Below are positions 1 to 9,039 of a DNA stretch of 39,137 bases, in pieces; positions within the stretch are counted from its first letter, which is position 1; each line of letters starts with the position of its first letter. The position numbers and the translations under genes are program-made. Under the pieces are notes generated by a model. The model saw only the letters and a list, made by a program, of their open reading frames with translations, ran no database searches and had not been told where the DNA came from. This stretch comes from Saprospiraceae bacterium (GTDB lineage: Bacteria; Bacteroidota; Bacteroidia; Chitinophagales; Saprospiraceae): NCBI GenBank assembly GCA_028284395.1, contig JANQRV010000105.1:1-39137 (forward strand). The letters are read 5' to 3'.

Positions 1-32
1 CAAAATCATTCAACAAAGAAAAAAATAAAATA

Positions 33-461
33 ATGAGAACTCAAAATTTACTAATCGTCGCAATTCTAAGTTTCTTCTTCTTTACTTCCACAAATTACGC
101 TCAGGCTCAAAGTAGTTCCTACAAGTCCAGCTATTATAAAAAGAGCTATCATAAAGGACACGGTCACTACAACAAATACCAAAAGGGGCACGGTCATTAC
201 AACAAATATCAGAAAGGACACGGTCACTACAACAAATATCAGAAAGGACACGGTCACTACAACAAGTACCAGAAAGGGCACGGTCACTACAACAAATACC
301 AGAAAGGACACGGTCACTACAACAAGTACCAGAAAGGACACGGTCACTACAACAAATACCAGAAAGGACATGGCCACTACAATAAATACCAAAAAGGACA
401 TGGCCACTACAAATACAATAAATACAGCAAATACAAGAAAGGCTACTATAGAAAGTCCTAA
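33..461 (+). CDS. secreted His/Tyr/Lys-rich decapeptide-repeat protein
   Basis: A 142-residue protein of no family I recognise. Residues 1-25 form a clear Sec signal peptide (hydrophobic core with a run of Phe, then NYAQA before the likely cut site). The mature part is Ser/Tyr/Lys-rich and then carries eight exact copies of the decapeptide KGHGHYNKYQ (residues 41-120), a ninth partial copy, and a basic Tyr/Lys tail ending in YYRKS. There is no Cys and almost no acidic residue, so the mature protein is strongly basic. His at every second position (HGH) suggests metal binding, and the Tyr/Lys content suggests an adhesive or matrix protein; both are inferences. It stands alone before a terminator hairpin. 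ORFs on the opposite strand here are mirror images of the repeat. Confidence 0.8.
   Translation: MRTQNLLIVAILSFFFFTSTNYAQAQSSSYKSSYYKKSYHKGHGHYNKYQKGHGHYNKYQKGHGHYNKYQKGHGHYNKYQKGHGHYNKYQKGHGHYNKYQKGHGHYNKYQKGHGHYNKYQKGHGHYKYNKYSKYKKGYYRKS
153..410 (+). repeat. 30-bp coding tandem repeat, 8 full copies plus a partial
   Basis: Eight head-to-tail 30-base units (153-392) and an 18-base partial unit (393-410), each encoding KGHGHYNKYQ. Copies differ only at synonymous positions (such as ggacac/gggcac/ggacat, tac/tat, caa/cag), so the peptide is conserved while the DNA drifts slightly. This suggests expansion by slippage or unequal recombination with selection on the protein. Confidence 0.95.
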
Positions 462-485
462 TCCCAATCAAACTAAACCCAAAGG

Positions 486-527
486 AAATGCCCGGACTTC
501 GACTACGGTCGAGGGCCGGGCATTTTT
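486..527 (+). terminator. intrinsic terminator, possibly bidirectional
   Basis: A perfect 10-bp stem (486-495 AAATGCCCGG pairing with 516-525 CCGGGCATTT) has a further partly paired inner stem (CTTCGAC/GTCGAG) and is followed by a T run on the + strand. It lies between the convergent ends of the repeat protein (stop 461) and the ThuA-GSDH gene (stop 548), so it can end transcription of the first and perhaps of both. Confidence 0.8.
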
Positions 528-547
528 GATGTAGCCGTTAAGCTTTT

Positions 548-3500
548 TTATCTTGCACCGAAACTTACTCCCATCAATCCTACTGTAACTTCTTCTCCCA
601 TCTTTTCTTCTTCTTCCGGTTTATAGACTACATAAATCTTATTGGATTTTGAATCCAATTTGGCATTGAGCTTAATGGGGATGAGCCCACCATTGGCACC
701 TTGCGCCGCGACGGGCATCCGGCCTTTTCCAAGTAGCTGGCCCTCCGGGCTATTGAGACGCAACTCCAACTCCATATCGACTTTGGGAGGAGCTTGCCAG
801 CCGGCTCTGATATTGGCCGTTTTGATGCCCGTCAGGTCGATGTCTTCCAGGGCAAACCATCCTCCTTCTTTCGGTGTAATCAGGAGCTTCATTTTACCAA
901 AAGCCACGTAGCGGAAGCCTTCTGCCTTGGTATCGTTGTCAAAAGATATGGTATTACTTTTGAGGGCAATGGTTTTCGTACCGGTTAATGGTTTCGCGCC
1001 ATCGGTACCATTATCGGTGTAGCTGGCGGTTAGGACCAATGTTTTATCTCCGTTGGCGGGATCTGCAATGAATGTTCCTGAGGGAGGAAGGGATTTGTTC
1101 TTGCCTTCGGGCCCTGCCAAAGAGCGCACGTAGACGACAATTTGTCTTAATTCCTCATCCGCCAGGTCCGGATGCGCTGCCATCGGCACTTCTCCCCAAA
1201 CACCGCCACCGCCATTTTTAATCTTTTCGCGCAAATATCTAGCGGCGCCCCGTTGCTTTTGGTACTTCTGGGCAATGGCCAAATAAGACGGACCTACAGA
1301 TTTCTCATTTTCTTTGTGGCAGGCCTTACAATCCAGCGAAAGCGTAAGTGCCTTTCCTGTCACTGCTGCCGATACGACCTGGTGCCCCAGGGAGAGGTTG
1401 ACCGCGTCGAGGCCGTCCATATAATCTACAGAAACAAAAATATTGGATTCGTCAATGCCTTCAGCGCCATCCTCCGGGTCCGAAACTGAAACGTTGTATT
1501 TAATCGGCCGGCCGGGGATAAAGAAGGAGGCGTTTTCGGATTCGATTTCAATCGCCACTTCGGGGGTACTGTTGCCCGCTACAATTGACACTAAATCACT
1601 TTTGGCTGAAGCGCCTTCATCGTCTACTACTTCGACCGAGACCACGTATTCTCCCGCTTCCGTAAAAGTATGCGCCAGTTTTGGCTCTTGAGTTTCTACG
1701 GTTTCTCCATTACCGATTGTCCACCGGTAAGACATGGCATCTTCCTCGCGGTCCTTGGCATCCACCGTCAAATTGACCGAAAGTGGTAAAATACCGGAGG
1801 TATGATCTGCTTCAATACTGGCAATTACCGGAGGCCTGTTACCGCCATTGAAAGTAATGTAACTCAATCCTGAATCGTCATTGGCTGAAAACCATCCACT
1901 ACCGTATTCCAATAGATAAATCCTGCCGTCGGGCCCCATTTCCATATCGATCAGGTTGTTGACTTTAATGTCCGGTGCAAATGGCTCTTTCTTATTAAAA
2001 GTACCATCGGGAAACAGGGTCACCGCTTTCATCCAACCGCGGATCCAGTCATAAATGAGGACTTTCCCATCGTAATAAGTCGGTAATCTTTTGTCGCCAG
2101 TATAAAGATCTGCATAGTAAACTGGACCAGCCATGGCGTTTCGCCCTCCTGATTTGAGGCCGGAAAACTGGTTGGACGTGCCGTAATCGTAGAATATATA
2201 CGCCCCCTGAGCGGGAGGTAATTCACGTAAGCCGGTATTGTGAATAGAAGTATTGATGGGTTTGGCAGGATCGAAGAGTTCTCCCGATTCGCCAGTGGCG
2301 TAATCAAAAGCGCGATACGGTTTATTATCGGCGATGAAAAGTGGCCAACCGAAGTTGCCGGCAGATCGAGCCTGATTCATTTCGTCGTAACCCCTCGGCC
2401 CCCTTGTATCAAAGCTGTCAATGCGTGAATCAGGGCCAACATCGCCCCAGTAAACATAACCTTTTTTGGGATCGACTGAGATGCGGTAGGGATTGCGATG
2501 CCCCATGGTATATATCTCCGGCCTGGTCTTTTCCGTACCAACGGGGAACAGGTTCCCTTCCGGAATGTCGTAACTTCCGTCCTCATTCACCTTGATCCGC
2601 AAGATTTTGCCTCGCAGGTCATTGGTATTGCCCGAAGAGCGTCTGGCATCGTATTGACGGTGGCCAGGCACATCATTTAGTGGAGCATAACCATTATTGA
2701 CAAAACGAACGCCTTTTTCATTAAATGGAGTGGAGTTGTCTCCTGTAGAGAGGTACAGCAGGCCGTCGGGGCCAAAAGCGATTGAACCGCCGGTATGACA
2801 ACAGATCTCCCGCTGGCTTTTAACATCCAGAATCACTTGTTCAGACGACTTGTCAAAAACGCCATCTTTGTATTTGAAACGGGACAATCGGTTGACCCAT
2901 TCGTCGCCGGTGGGACTGTAGAAGGCATAGATCCAATTGTTTTCTTCATAGTTGGGGTCTTTTTGTAATCCCATGAAACCCTCCTCGGCATTGACTCCCT
3001 GGACATTGGTTTTGTAATAGACATCTAAAGTAGCTATTTCGCTGAGTTCTTCTGTGTCTGCCTTGTAAAGTAATAATTCACCACGTCGTTGCGCGATCAG
3101 AATATCGTGATTGGGAAGAATGGCCATTTCGGTAGGTTCGAAGAATTTGCCCACGGCCAGTGGTACTTTAGAAAACCGATCGCCTTCGGGGGGGATCTGA
3201 GATTTTGCTTTGGAGTAGTCCAATTTCCGATTGTCACCAATAGCGTATTGGATGCCCCCTAAAAGGTGTTGGAGAAATTTCTCTTCCTGATAACTTTCCT
3301 TGGTATGCCCCAATGCGGTAAAGAAAGCGCGTCCACCATCGTACTCGTGGTACCAACTCATCGGGTGGTAGTCGCCGTTCTCTCCTCCCTCGTAAGAGGT
3401 TTCGTCGACCGTCAAAATGACATTGACATCGGGGTTCAGCTTTTTAAAGTTATAGAGCTCGTCGGTTCGGACCCATTCTGTTTCTTCAAAGAAACTGGTG

Positions 3501-3988
3501 GCCGCAAAGTTTTGATCCTTTACGATAAATTTAGCTTCCTGTGTCCTGGGGTGACTCTTGAAATATGCGCCGACCAATTTGCCGTACCAGCCCCAGTCGT
3601 ACTCCGTATCCGAAGCAGCGTGTACGCCGACGAATGCACCTCCCGCCTGGATGTAACGTTCAAAGGCGGCTTCCTGGTAGTGATCCAGTACGTTGCCGGT
3701 TGTGTTTAGAAATACGATTGCTGCATAAGGTTCCAGCACTTCCTCTTTGAACATAGCGGCATCTGAAGTGGTGTCTACGCTAAAATTATGTTCACTTCCT
3801 AGTTTTTGGATGGCGGCGATGCCGTCCGGAATGGAATTGTGTACAAATCCGCTGGTTTTTGAGAAAACCAGGATCCTGGCTTCACCGGATCTCGATCCTT
3901 GGTCACAGCTATTCAGACCAAAAAGCAAAATGGTGGTCAATAGCAGATAAGCAGTCCCTGACCGGGCAAGTTTCATAAAGCTAGTCAT
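548..3988 (-). CDS. ThuA-like / glucose-sorbosone dehydrogenase / PKD / cytochrome c lipoprotein
   Basis: An 1146-residue exported multidomain protein. A lipoprotein-type signal ends at LNSC (Cys28). Residues ~35-250 resemble the ThuA/trehalose-utilisation fold (AILVFSKT-like start, GGAFVGVHAASDTE). Residues ~275-720 resemble a PQQ-type glucose/sorbosone dehydrogenase propeller (HTGGSIAFGPDGLLYLSTGD, GHRNPYRISVDP). Residues ~725-810 are a PKD domain (YRWTIGNGE, HTFTEAGEYVVSVEVVDDEG). A class I cytochrome c follows, with heme motif CKACH at 887-891 and a probable distal Met936 in VPMAAHP. The C-terminal ~150 residues look like a beta-rich carbohydrate-binding module. The order is familiar in Bacteroidota. 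The expected role is periplasmic or surface oxidation of a sugar with electrons passed to the heme; the substrate is unknown. A second Met at residue 5 could be the true start. It lies downstream of the M16 protease gene but behind a hairpin. Confidence 0.92.
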   Translation of the reverse strand: MTSFMKLARSGTAYLLLTTILLFGLNSCDQGSRSGEARILVFSKTSGFVHNSIPDGIAAIQKLGSEHNFSVDTTSDAAMFKEEVLEPYAAIVFLNTTGNVLDHYQEAAFERYIQAGGAFVGVHAASDTEYDWGWYGKLVGAYFKSHPRTQEAKFIVKDQNFAATSFFEETEWVRTDELYNFKKLNPDVNVILTVDETSYEGGENGDYHPMSWYHEYDGGRAFFTALGHTKESYQEEKFLQHLLGGIQYAIGDNRKLDYSKAKSQIPPEGDRFSKVPLAVGKFFEPTEMAILPNHDILIAQRRGELLLYKADTEELSEIATLDVYYKTNVQGVNAEEGFMGLQKDPNYEENNWIYAFYSPTGDEWVNRLSRFKYKDGVFDKSSEQVILDVKSQREICCHTGGSIAFGPDGLLYLSTGDNSTPFNEKGVRFVNNGYAPLNDVPGHRQYDARRSSGNTNDLRGKILRIKVNEDGSYDIPEGNLFPVGTEKTRPEIYTMGHRNPYRISVDPKKGYVYWGDVGPDSRIDSFDTRGPRGYDEMNQARSAGNFGWPLFIADNKPYRAFDYATGESGELFDPAKPINTSIHNTGLRELPPAQGAYIFYDYGTSNQFSGLKSGGRNAMAGPVYYADLYTGDKRLPTYYDGKVLIYDWIRGWMKAVTLFPDGTFNKKEPFAPDIKVNNLIDMEMGPDGRIYLLEYGSGWFSANDDSGLSYITFNGGNRPPVIASIEADHTSGILPLSVNLTVDAKDREEDAMSYRWTIGNGETVETQEPKLAHTFTEAGEYVVSVEVVDDEGASAKSDLVSIVAGNSTPEVAIEIESENASFFIPGRPIKYNVSVSDPEDGAEGIDESNIFVSVDYMDGLDAVNLSLGHQVVSAAVTGKALTLSLDCKACHKENEKSVGPSYLAIAQKYQKQRGAARYLREKIKNGGGGVWGEVPMAAHPDLADEELRQIVVYVRSLAGPEGKNKSLPPSGTFIADPANGDKTLVLTASYTDNGTDGAKPLTGTKTIALKSNTISFDNDTKAEGFRYVAFGKMKLLITPKEGGWFALEDIDLTGIKTANIRAGWQAPPKVDMELELRLNSPEGQLLGKGRMPVAAQGANGGLIPIKLNAKLDSKSNKIYVVYKPEEEEKMGEEVTVGLMGVSFGAR

Positions 3989-4094
3989 ATTGTCTTGTTT
4001 TTTCCCAATAATAACTCATCACCATACACCTGAATTGGGCTGAGGAACAGCATGAATTTTGGAAAGGGCTTGGCAATAATCGGGTTCCGGTGTG

Positions 4095-4111
4095 ACCTGT
4101 AAATAACAGGT
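4095..4111. promoter_or_regulatory. inverted repeat upstream of the ThuA-GSDH gene
   Basis: ACCTGT-aaata-ACAGGT, a perfect 6-bp inverted repeat about 107 bases upstream of the dehydrogenase start (3988, - strand). It could be an operator or a small leader hairpin. No partner regulator is evident in the window. Confidence 0.3.
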
Positions 4112-4188
4112 GACAGGCAATGAAAAAGAATAATCGTCAAATATAGACAATCCGATACGTTAACCGCAAATAAACACGAAAAGATTCA

Positions 4189-4218
4189 GCTGTACGCAGC
4201 TTGAAAACTACGTACAGC
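4189..4218 (-). terminator. hairpin terminator of the M16 protease gene
   Basis: An 11-bp stem with one G-T wobble (4189-4199 with 4208-4218, core CTGTACG/CGTACAG), starting eight bases past the stop of the M16 gene. In the - strand direction it is followed by TGAATCTTTT, a short and weak T run. It separates the protease from the downstream dehydrogenase gene. Confidence 0.55.
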
Positions 4219-4225
4219 CTTTGTT

Positions 4226-6958
4226 TTACGGTTTTTTAACTTCCTCTTTCCAATCGCCGGCTTTTACAACACAGAGCTTTTCCGGTTTGACGTATTTCCT
4301 GAAGGCAGCGTTGACATCGTCCAGGGTCAAGGCTTCCAGGTTTTTGTCAAATTTTTCGTAATACGTCATGTCGCGTTCATAAATCATATTATTGTTTAGC
4401 GTCGTAACCAGATAAGAATCTTGAGCACGAGTCACCAGGTTGCTTTGTAACAGTCCTTTCTTGGCGGCGTCGAGCTCTTCCTGGGTAAATCCTTCGTCGA
4501 TTACTTTCTGAATTTCTTCAAAGAAGGCCTTTTCCACCTTGGCTTTGTTTTCCGGATTGTAGATGGCCTGCGCTCCGAAAGTGGCCGAACGTTCTTTGCC
4601 ATCTGCACTGAAGAAAGATCCAACACCATAACTTAGACCCTCTTTCTGACGGATGCGGGTGGCGAGACGGGAATTGAGAAACCCTCCTCCAAGCAAGTAA
4701 TTGCCGACGAACAGTGCTGGATAGTCAGGGTCTTGATCCGACATTTCCAATTCCATCACGGCCAGAAAGACGGCGTTTGTCTTATCTGGAGTTTTGACAT
4801 CCGTATTCAGCGGCTCTCCATTGAAGGTGGTCATTGGAGGACGAGTATAGGGTCTTTCTGTTTTCCAATCGCCCAATTCATTCGTCAAAATGTCTTTGAC
4901 ATTGCCTTCGTCGAATTCTCCGACAATAGTAATCGTGGAACTTTCCCCACCACCGTAAAACTCTTCGTAGAAAGCCTTGACATCGTCTACCGTCAATGCT
5001 TTGAGGCTGGCAATTTCCTCTTCGGGCGATTCCGCATAAAGAATGTGGTCTTTGGGATAAATATTCATATGCTCCGATAAGGCCGTGCTGGCTTTGCTAA
5101 AGGGCTCGGATTTGAATTGTTCAATGGATGCAATTTGCTGTTGGATCAGGGTTTGGAACTCATCTTCGGGGAAGGAAGGGTCCTTTAAGATCTCCAGGGA
5201 TAAGCGCAGTGTATTTTCAAAGTTCTCTCTCGTGGTTTTGATCCCGATAAAAGACTTCCCTTCACTTCCGTAGAAATTTACCTGTGCTTTGTATTGATCA
5301 AAGAGATCCTGAATTTCTTGCCGACTTTTGGTAGAAGTGCCTTTGTTGAGCATGCCGGGCGCGATGGATGCCGCCGTCCTTTTCCCCTTCAGCGTTTTTT
5401 CATTACCAAACCGTACACCGATGGTAGCCGTTACGACGTTGCCTTTGGTTTCCTTCGCCAGTAGCGAATATTTCATGCCGTTGGCCAACGAGCCGCGATT
5501 GGTTCTAGCTTGGATATTGGCCGGAGAGGGATCAAATGCTTCGCCCTGGGCCATGGCTTCGCGACCTTTATAACCTTCTACTAAAGTCTTGAGATCCGGA
5601 GTTCTTGGTATTTCTACCCGGTCCGGATTGTCTGCCGGTAAGAATTGGCCTAGGGTCCGGTTGGAGGGCTTCAGGTAATATTGAGCCACCCGATTGACAT
5701 CCTCGGCGGTGGCAGCTTCAATGCGATCTCTTCTGATGAACAGCATTCTCCAATCTCCGGTTGCAATGAAATTACTCATAAAAACGCCTACCTGTTCGGT
5801 ATTGGTCAGTTGCAATTCTATGTTTTTCAAGATGTCTCTTTTGGCCCTTTCTACTTCTTCCTCCGTGATCGGGTTGCTGGCTAAGGAATCCAACGTGGCC
5901 AAAAAGGTGTTTTGCGCATCTTCCAGTGATTTTTCTTTTAATACGGTGCCACTGAAGTAGGCGATGCCGGGTTCGCTGGTCGGGAAGGCGTAGGCATAGA
6001 CTTGACTTGCTTTTTGTGCCTCTATCAGGTTTTTGTAAAGTCGGCCAGATGGCCGGTGAGTAAGGGTTTCTAATAAGACTTCAATGGCAGAAGCATCCGG
6101 ATGAAGACTGGATGGGATATGATACAACGCAGCAAATGCCTGTACGTCTCCCGTTCTTTCCAGTTTGACGAAACGTTCTCCATCTTGCGTCGGCTCCTCG
6201 GTATAGGTCGGGTATAGCTTGCGTTCCGGTCGGGGTATATCGCCAAAATATTCCTGTACTAATTTTAATGTTGCCTCCTCATCGATCTTACCACTCACCA
6301 TTAGTACAGCATTGTCCGGTTGATAGTATTTGCGGTAGAAAGCTTGTAAGTTCTCAATCCTTACATTCTCAATGTCCGAGCGGGCTCCAATGGTTGTATT
6401 TCCATAATTGTGCCACGAGTATGCTGCCGACAGCATTCTTTTTTGCAAAACGGAAGTCGGATAGTTCTCACCGGCTTCGTATTCATTCCGGACCACTGTC
6501 ATCTCGCTGTCCAAATCCTTTTGGGCAATGTAGGAATTGATCATTCGATCGGATTCGAGATCGAGTGCCCACCGCAGATTTTCCTCGGTCGCAGCAAACG
6601 TCTCAAAATAATTGGTACGGTCCAACCACGTGGTCCCATTGGGGCGGGCTCCGTGGTCTGACAATTCCTTTGGGATGTCTGGGTGATCCGGAGTACCTTT
6701 GAATACAAGGTGCTCCAGTAGATGTGCCATTCCCGTTTCGCCGTAATTTTCGTGCCGCGATCCCACCAAATAGGTGATGTTCACGGTAATGGTTTGTTTG
6801 GATGGGTCGGGAAATAGTAAAACTTTGAGGCCATTGTCCAGTTGATATTCCGTGATGCCTTCTACGGAGGTGATCTTTTTCGGGACTTTGTCCTGCGCAT
6901 TGGTGAAAAAGGGAACGGTTGTTAAAAGAGTCATTAACAAAAACCTGGACCAATTCAT
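4226..6958 (-). CDS. M16 family zinc metallopeptidase, tandem two-domain
   Basis: A 910-residue pitrilysin/insulinase-family (M16) peptidase. A signal peptide (residues ~1-21, ending FFTNAQ) indicates export to the periplasm. The inverted zinc motif HXXEH is present as HLLEH (His79, Glu82, His83), and the third ligand is probably Glu159 in VVRNEYEAG. The first half (residues ~30-460) is the active M16 domain plus its inactive-like partner. The second half (residues ~490-905) repeats the fold without HXXEH and keeps the typical C-terminal features (RLATRIRQKEGLSYGVGS). The length matches the ~900-residue two-lobed periplasmic members in Bacteroidota, which degrade peptides held in a clamshell cavity. 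It is divergent from the phosphorelay operon, with a 407-base gap. A Bacteroidota-like -7 box sits about 120 bases upstream. Confidence 0.95.
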   Translation of the reverse strand: MNWSRFLLMTLLTTVPFFTNAQDKVPKKITSVEGITEYQLDNGLKVLLFPDPSKQTITVNITYLVGSRHENYGETGMAHLLEHLVFKGTPDHPDIPKELSDHGARPNGTTWLDRTNYFETFAATEENLRWALDLESDRMINSYIAQKDLDSEMTVVRNEYEAGENYPTSVLQKRMLSAAYSWHNYGNTTIGARSDIENVRIENLQAFYRKYYQPDNAVLMVSGKIDEEATLKLVQEYFGDIPRPERKLYPTYTEEPTQDGERFVKLERTGDVQAFAALYHIPSSLHPDASAIEVLLETLTHRPSGRLYKNLIEAQKASQVYAYAFPTSEPGIAYFSGTVLKEKSLEDAQNTFLATLDSLASNPITEEEVERAKRDILKNIELQLTNTEQVGVFMSNFIATGDWRMLFIRRDRIEAATAEDVNRVAQYYLKPSNRTLGQFLPADNPDRVEIPRTPDLKTLVEGYKGREAMAQGEAFDPSPANIQARTNRGSLANGMKYSLLAKETKGNVVTATIGVRFGNEKTLKGKRTAASIAPGMLNKGTSTKSRQEIQDLFDQYKAQVNFYGSEGKSFIGIKTTRENFENTLRLSLEILKDPSFPEDEFQTLIQQQIASIEQFKSEPFSKASTALSEHMNIYPKDHILYAESPEEEIASLKALTVDDVKAFYEEFYGGGESSTITIVGEFDEGNVKDILTNELGDWKTERPYTRPPMTTFNGEPLNTDVKTPDKTNAVFLAVMELEMSDQDPDYPALFVGNYLLGGGFLNSRLATRIRQKEGLSYGVGSFFSADGKERSATFGAQAIYNPENKAKVEKAFFEEIQKVIDEGFTQEELDAAKKGLLQSNLVTRAQDSYLVTTLNNNMIYERDMTYYEKFDKNLEALTLDDVNAAFRKYVKPEKLCVVKAGDWKEEVKKP

Positions 6959-7074
6959 ATTAGCTGGTATTTTTTAAGGTGAATGAATATATTTTACAGT
7001 TGTATCCTTGCAATCGATTTGCCCAGAACACCGAAACTTCGGAACTTTAATTATGAATGCCAAATTGATTCGAC

Positions 7075-7082
7075 CAAAGATA
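7075..7082 (-). promoter_or_regulatory. candidate -7 box for the M16 gene
   Basis: TATCTTTG on the - strand fits the Bacteroidota -7 consensus TAnnTTTG. It would start the transcript near 7068, about 110 bases before the protease start codon. I find no matching TTTG at -33, so the support is weak. Confidence 0.25.
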
Positions 7083-7229
7083 AAAATAGAAGGATGAGGA
7101 TTTTGGTTCATATTAGTTCGTGTTGCTATTGAAGAGACATCAAGGAAATTAAATAGGAATCATTGAATCCAGCAGCTCTGAATTACTACCAGCATGAAAA
7201 TGTGGCGCAGTTTTTGCTTTTCTAAAATA

Positions 7230-7237
7230 TAGTTTTG
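7230..7237 (+). promoter_or_regulatory. candidate -7 box for the phosphorelay operon
   Basis: TAGTTTTG matches TAnnTTTG about 130 bases upstream of the TTG start at 7366. The nearest upstream TTTG (7213-7216) is only 13 bases away, closer than the usual spacing, so this is tentative. Confidence 0.22.
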
Positions 7238-7365
7238 ATATTACAAGGTGCCGATATGGCATCAATTTCCTAATGATTGGTGATTTAGAATTTAAAGCCT
7301 GGTTTAATCTAGGGTATTGCTTATTGTTTAATTGATTAGAGACCATCTTTAAATAATTACGGATC

Positions 7366-9036
7366 TTGATCACCACAGTCCATTGCATTTGTGATAAAAG
7401 GCTCAAATTTTTATTTCCAACGGGCTTAAACTTTGTTACTTCTTCTCAGGATTTCGATAAAACCTTTTCGAAATCAAAAGTCGCTGCCGATATCGGGATA
7501 ATCGTACAAGCAGAATTGCTTTGGGAAGGCAATCTATACTTTTCTAAGTTTGCTGGCCTTGATTTAGTATTCAAAATTCGTGCTGAATTTAAGCAAAGTG
7601 CTCCAATTTTGATCACTTCATTCTATCCAGCATTATTTGAAGATTTGGAAAATGAAAAACTCATTTTTTCTGAACGCAATAATGAGAGAATATTCAAGGA
7701 CCCCGCCATTACTTTTATTCCCTTTAGTCAACTACTTTCACTAGACCTTCCTAGAATCAGAGGAAAGTTTGCGCCGCCACTTGATCAATTCTTATTCCAG
7801 GATTTGCAGGAGAATTTATACCGTAAAGAGGGTTTTGTTCATAATCTTTTTCATCAAATCTTTAATGAAATCAGATCTTTTGATCAGGGTGTAGGGGCGA
7901 GGGTTTTACAAGAGTTTCTAGCTGATAAGATAAGGGAAATAGAAGAAAAAGTGATTTATCCGGAGCAAATTGATCAGGACGAAATTATCGATATTTTTGG
8001 CTTCCAACCTCTAACTCTAAACGACCTTTCAGAAGGATTACAAATTTTACAGGATAACATAATTGATGACTTGCAAAGGGATGCTTTACCTCAGGAGCAC
8101 ATACGTTCAGAAATTAAGATTATTTACATCAGTAACAGACTTGACTTTAGGCAGAGAATGGCCTCCGAATTATTGAAATCCAATATCCGTTGTTTTACAG
8201 CCAACTCCATTCAGGAAGCTATAGCCATATTAGGAAAAGAGTATAGTATTAATACGGTATTATGTGACTTTCGATATTATGATCGAAAACTTCGATTTAA
8301 GAGAATACAGGGATATCATATTGCAGACCAAATTTTGGCTGCCTCTCCAAGGCTCTATAATTTTGTTGTTTTAACCGAATTTGACCCTAGCTATGCTCCC
8401 CGGTTTTTTCATCATCAAAATATTATCATCTATTCTAAGCATTTGATAACCAGGCCAGTAATGGGTTTTGCTAAATTTGCTCAGATGCTCATCGAAAAGG
8501 ATCTCCAGTTAAAAGATGCTCGCGAGGTTCTACCAGACTTTGGTTCTGCCATGGTGTTGTACACGGAGCATAGAAATAGGGATGATTATGAAAGCATCGA
8601 AAGCGAGATATCGCAATCGACATTGAAATTAATTTCTAATATTTTGAATGGAAAGAAAGATGGAATTGGAGGATTAGATAATATAAATGGTAAGCTGGAA
8701 AACAAAAATGCAAAACGTAACTTGGACAACTTTCGGATTAAACTGAAGGGCCGAAGAATCGCGCTTGGCCTTTGCCAACTTGATCATAAAGCACTGAATT
8801 GTTACCATCCAGTAGATAGATGGGGGGTGATTTACTCTTTATTACAGAATGGTAGTTTGGTGGTGGAAAAAAGAAAAGGTGCAATTCATGCCTTCATTTG
8901 CAGAAACCTGCTTGGCTTACGAACAAAGGACAATTATTATTGGCGTGAAGCCTATCAGCTCAAATTAACACCCGAAGAAAAAATTTGGCTCCAGCAGTTT
9001 GGAGCCCAAATAGAATATCAAGAGCTCAATCTCTAA
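7366..9036 (+). CDS. double receiver-like protein, first gene of the phosphorelay operon
   Basis: A 556-residue cytoplasmic protein with no full-length family I recognise. Residues ~11-125 have a CheY-like strand/helix pattern (DIGIIVQAE, then FAGLDLVFKIRAEF and APILITSF), but the phosphoacceptor Asp and the conserved Lys appear lost, so this reads as a pseudoreceiver. Residues ~245-385 look like a working receiver: IKIIYIS as strand 1, Asp301 in VLCDF, Thr337 in VVLTEF and Lys358 in IIYSK. The classical acidic pair after strand 1 is not obvious. The remaining ~170 residues (for example LDNFRIKLKGRRIALGLCQ) are unassigned. The start is TTG at 7366; there is no ATG before the first domain, so a non-ATG start is needed unless the N-terminus is shorter. 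Only three bases separate it from the next gene. It may be a phosphoacceptor or docking protein for the kinase-like partners. Confidence 0.75.
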   Translation: MITTVHCICDKRLKFLFPTGLNFVTSSQDFDKTFSKSKVAADIGIIVQAELLWEGNLYFSKFAGLDLVFKIRAEFKQSAPILITSFYPALFEDLENEKLIFSERNNERIFKDPAITFIPFSQLLSLDLPRIRGKFAPPLDQFLFQDLQENLYRKEGFVHNLFHQIFNEIRSFDQGVGARVLQEFLADKIREIEEKVIYPEQIDQDEIIDIFGFQPLTLNDLSEGLQILQDNIIDDLQRDALPQEHIRSEIKIIYISNRLDFRQRMASELLKSNIRCFTANSIQEAIAILGKEYSINTVLCDFRYYDRKLRFKRIQGYHIADQILAASPRLYNFVVLTEFDPSYAPRFFHHQNIIIYSKHLITRPVMGFAKFAQMLIEKDLQLKDAREVLPDFGSAMVLYTEHRNRDDYESIESEISQSTLKLISNILNGKKDGIGGLDNINGKLENKNAKRNLDNFRIKLKGRRIALGLCQLDHKALNCYHPVDRWGVIYSLLQNGSLVVEKRKGAIHAFICRNLLGLRTKDNYYWREAYQLKLTPEEKIWLQQFGAQIEYQELNL

Positions 9037-9039
9037 CCT

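Larger units (their letters stand above)
6959..7365. other. 407-base divergent intergenic region
   Basis: Lies between the M16 protease (-) and the first gene of the phosphorelay operon (+), so it should hold both promoters. I see no credible ORF; the open - strand frame covering 7149-7406 is AT-rich and runs antisense into the operon. Weak matches to the Bacteroidota -7 consensus TAnnTTTG occur at 7075-7082 (- strand) and 7230-7237 (+ strand). A small CCGA-AACT-TCGG hairpin sits near 7031. Base composition falls noticeably from here on. Confidence 0.5.

Noticed and set aside
153..410. Regular 30-base repeats resembling a CRISPR array
   Set aside because: Repeats are directly adjacent with no spacers and encode one peptide in frame; no cas genes are present.
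66..471. Two long - strand ORFs across the 30-bp repeat
   Set aside because: They mirror the periodic coding repeat on the + strand; period 30 keeps other frames open by chance. Their Val/Phe- or Cys/Ser-rich repeats have no independent support.
7149..7406. 85-codon - strand ORF between the M16 gene and the operon
   Set aside because: Runs antisense into the first operon gene, is AT-rich and shows no domain.
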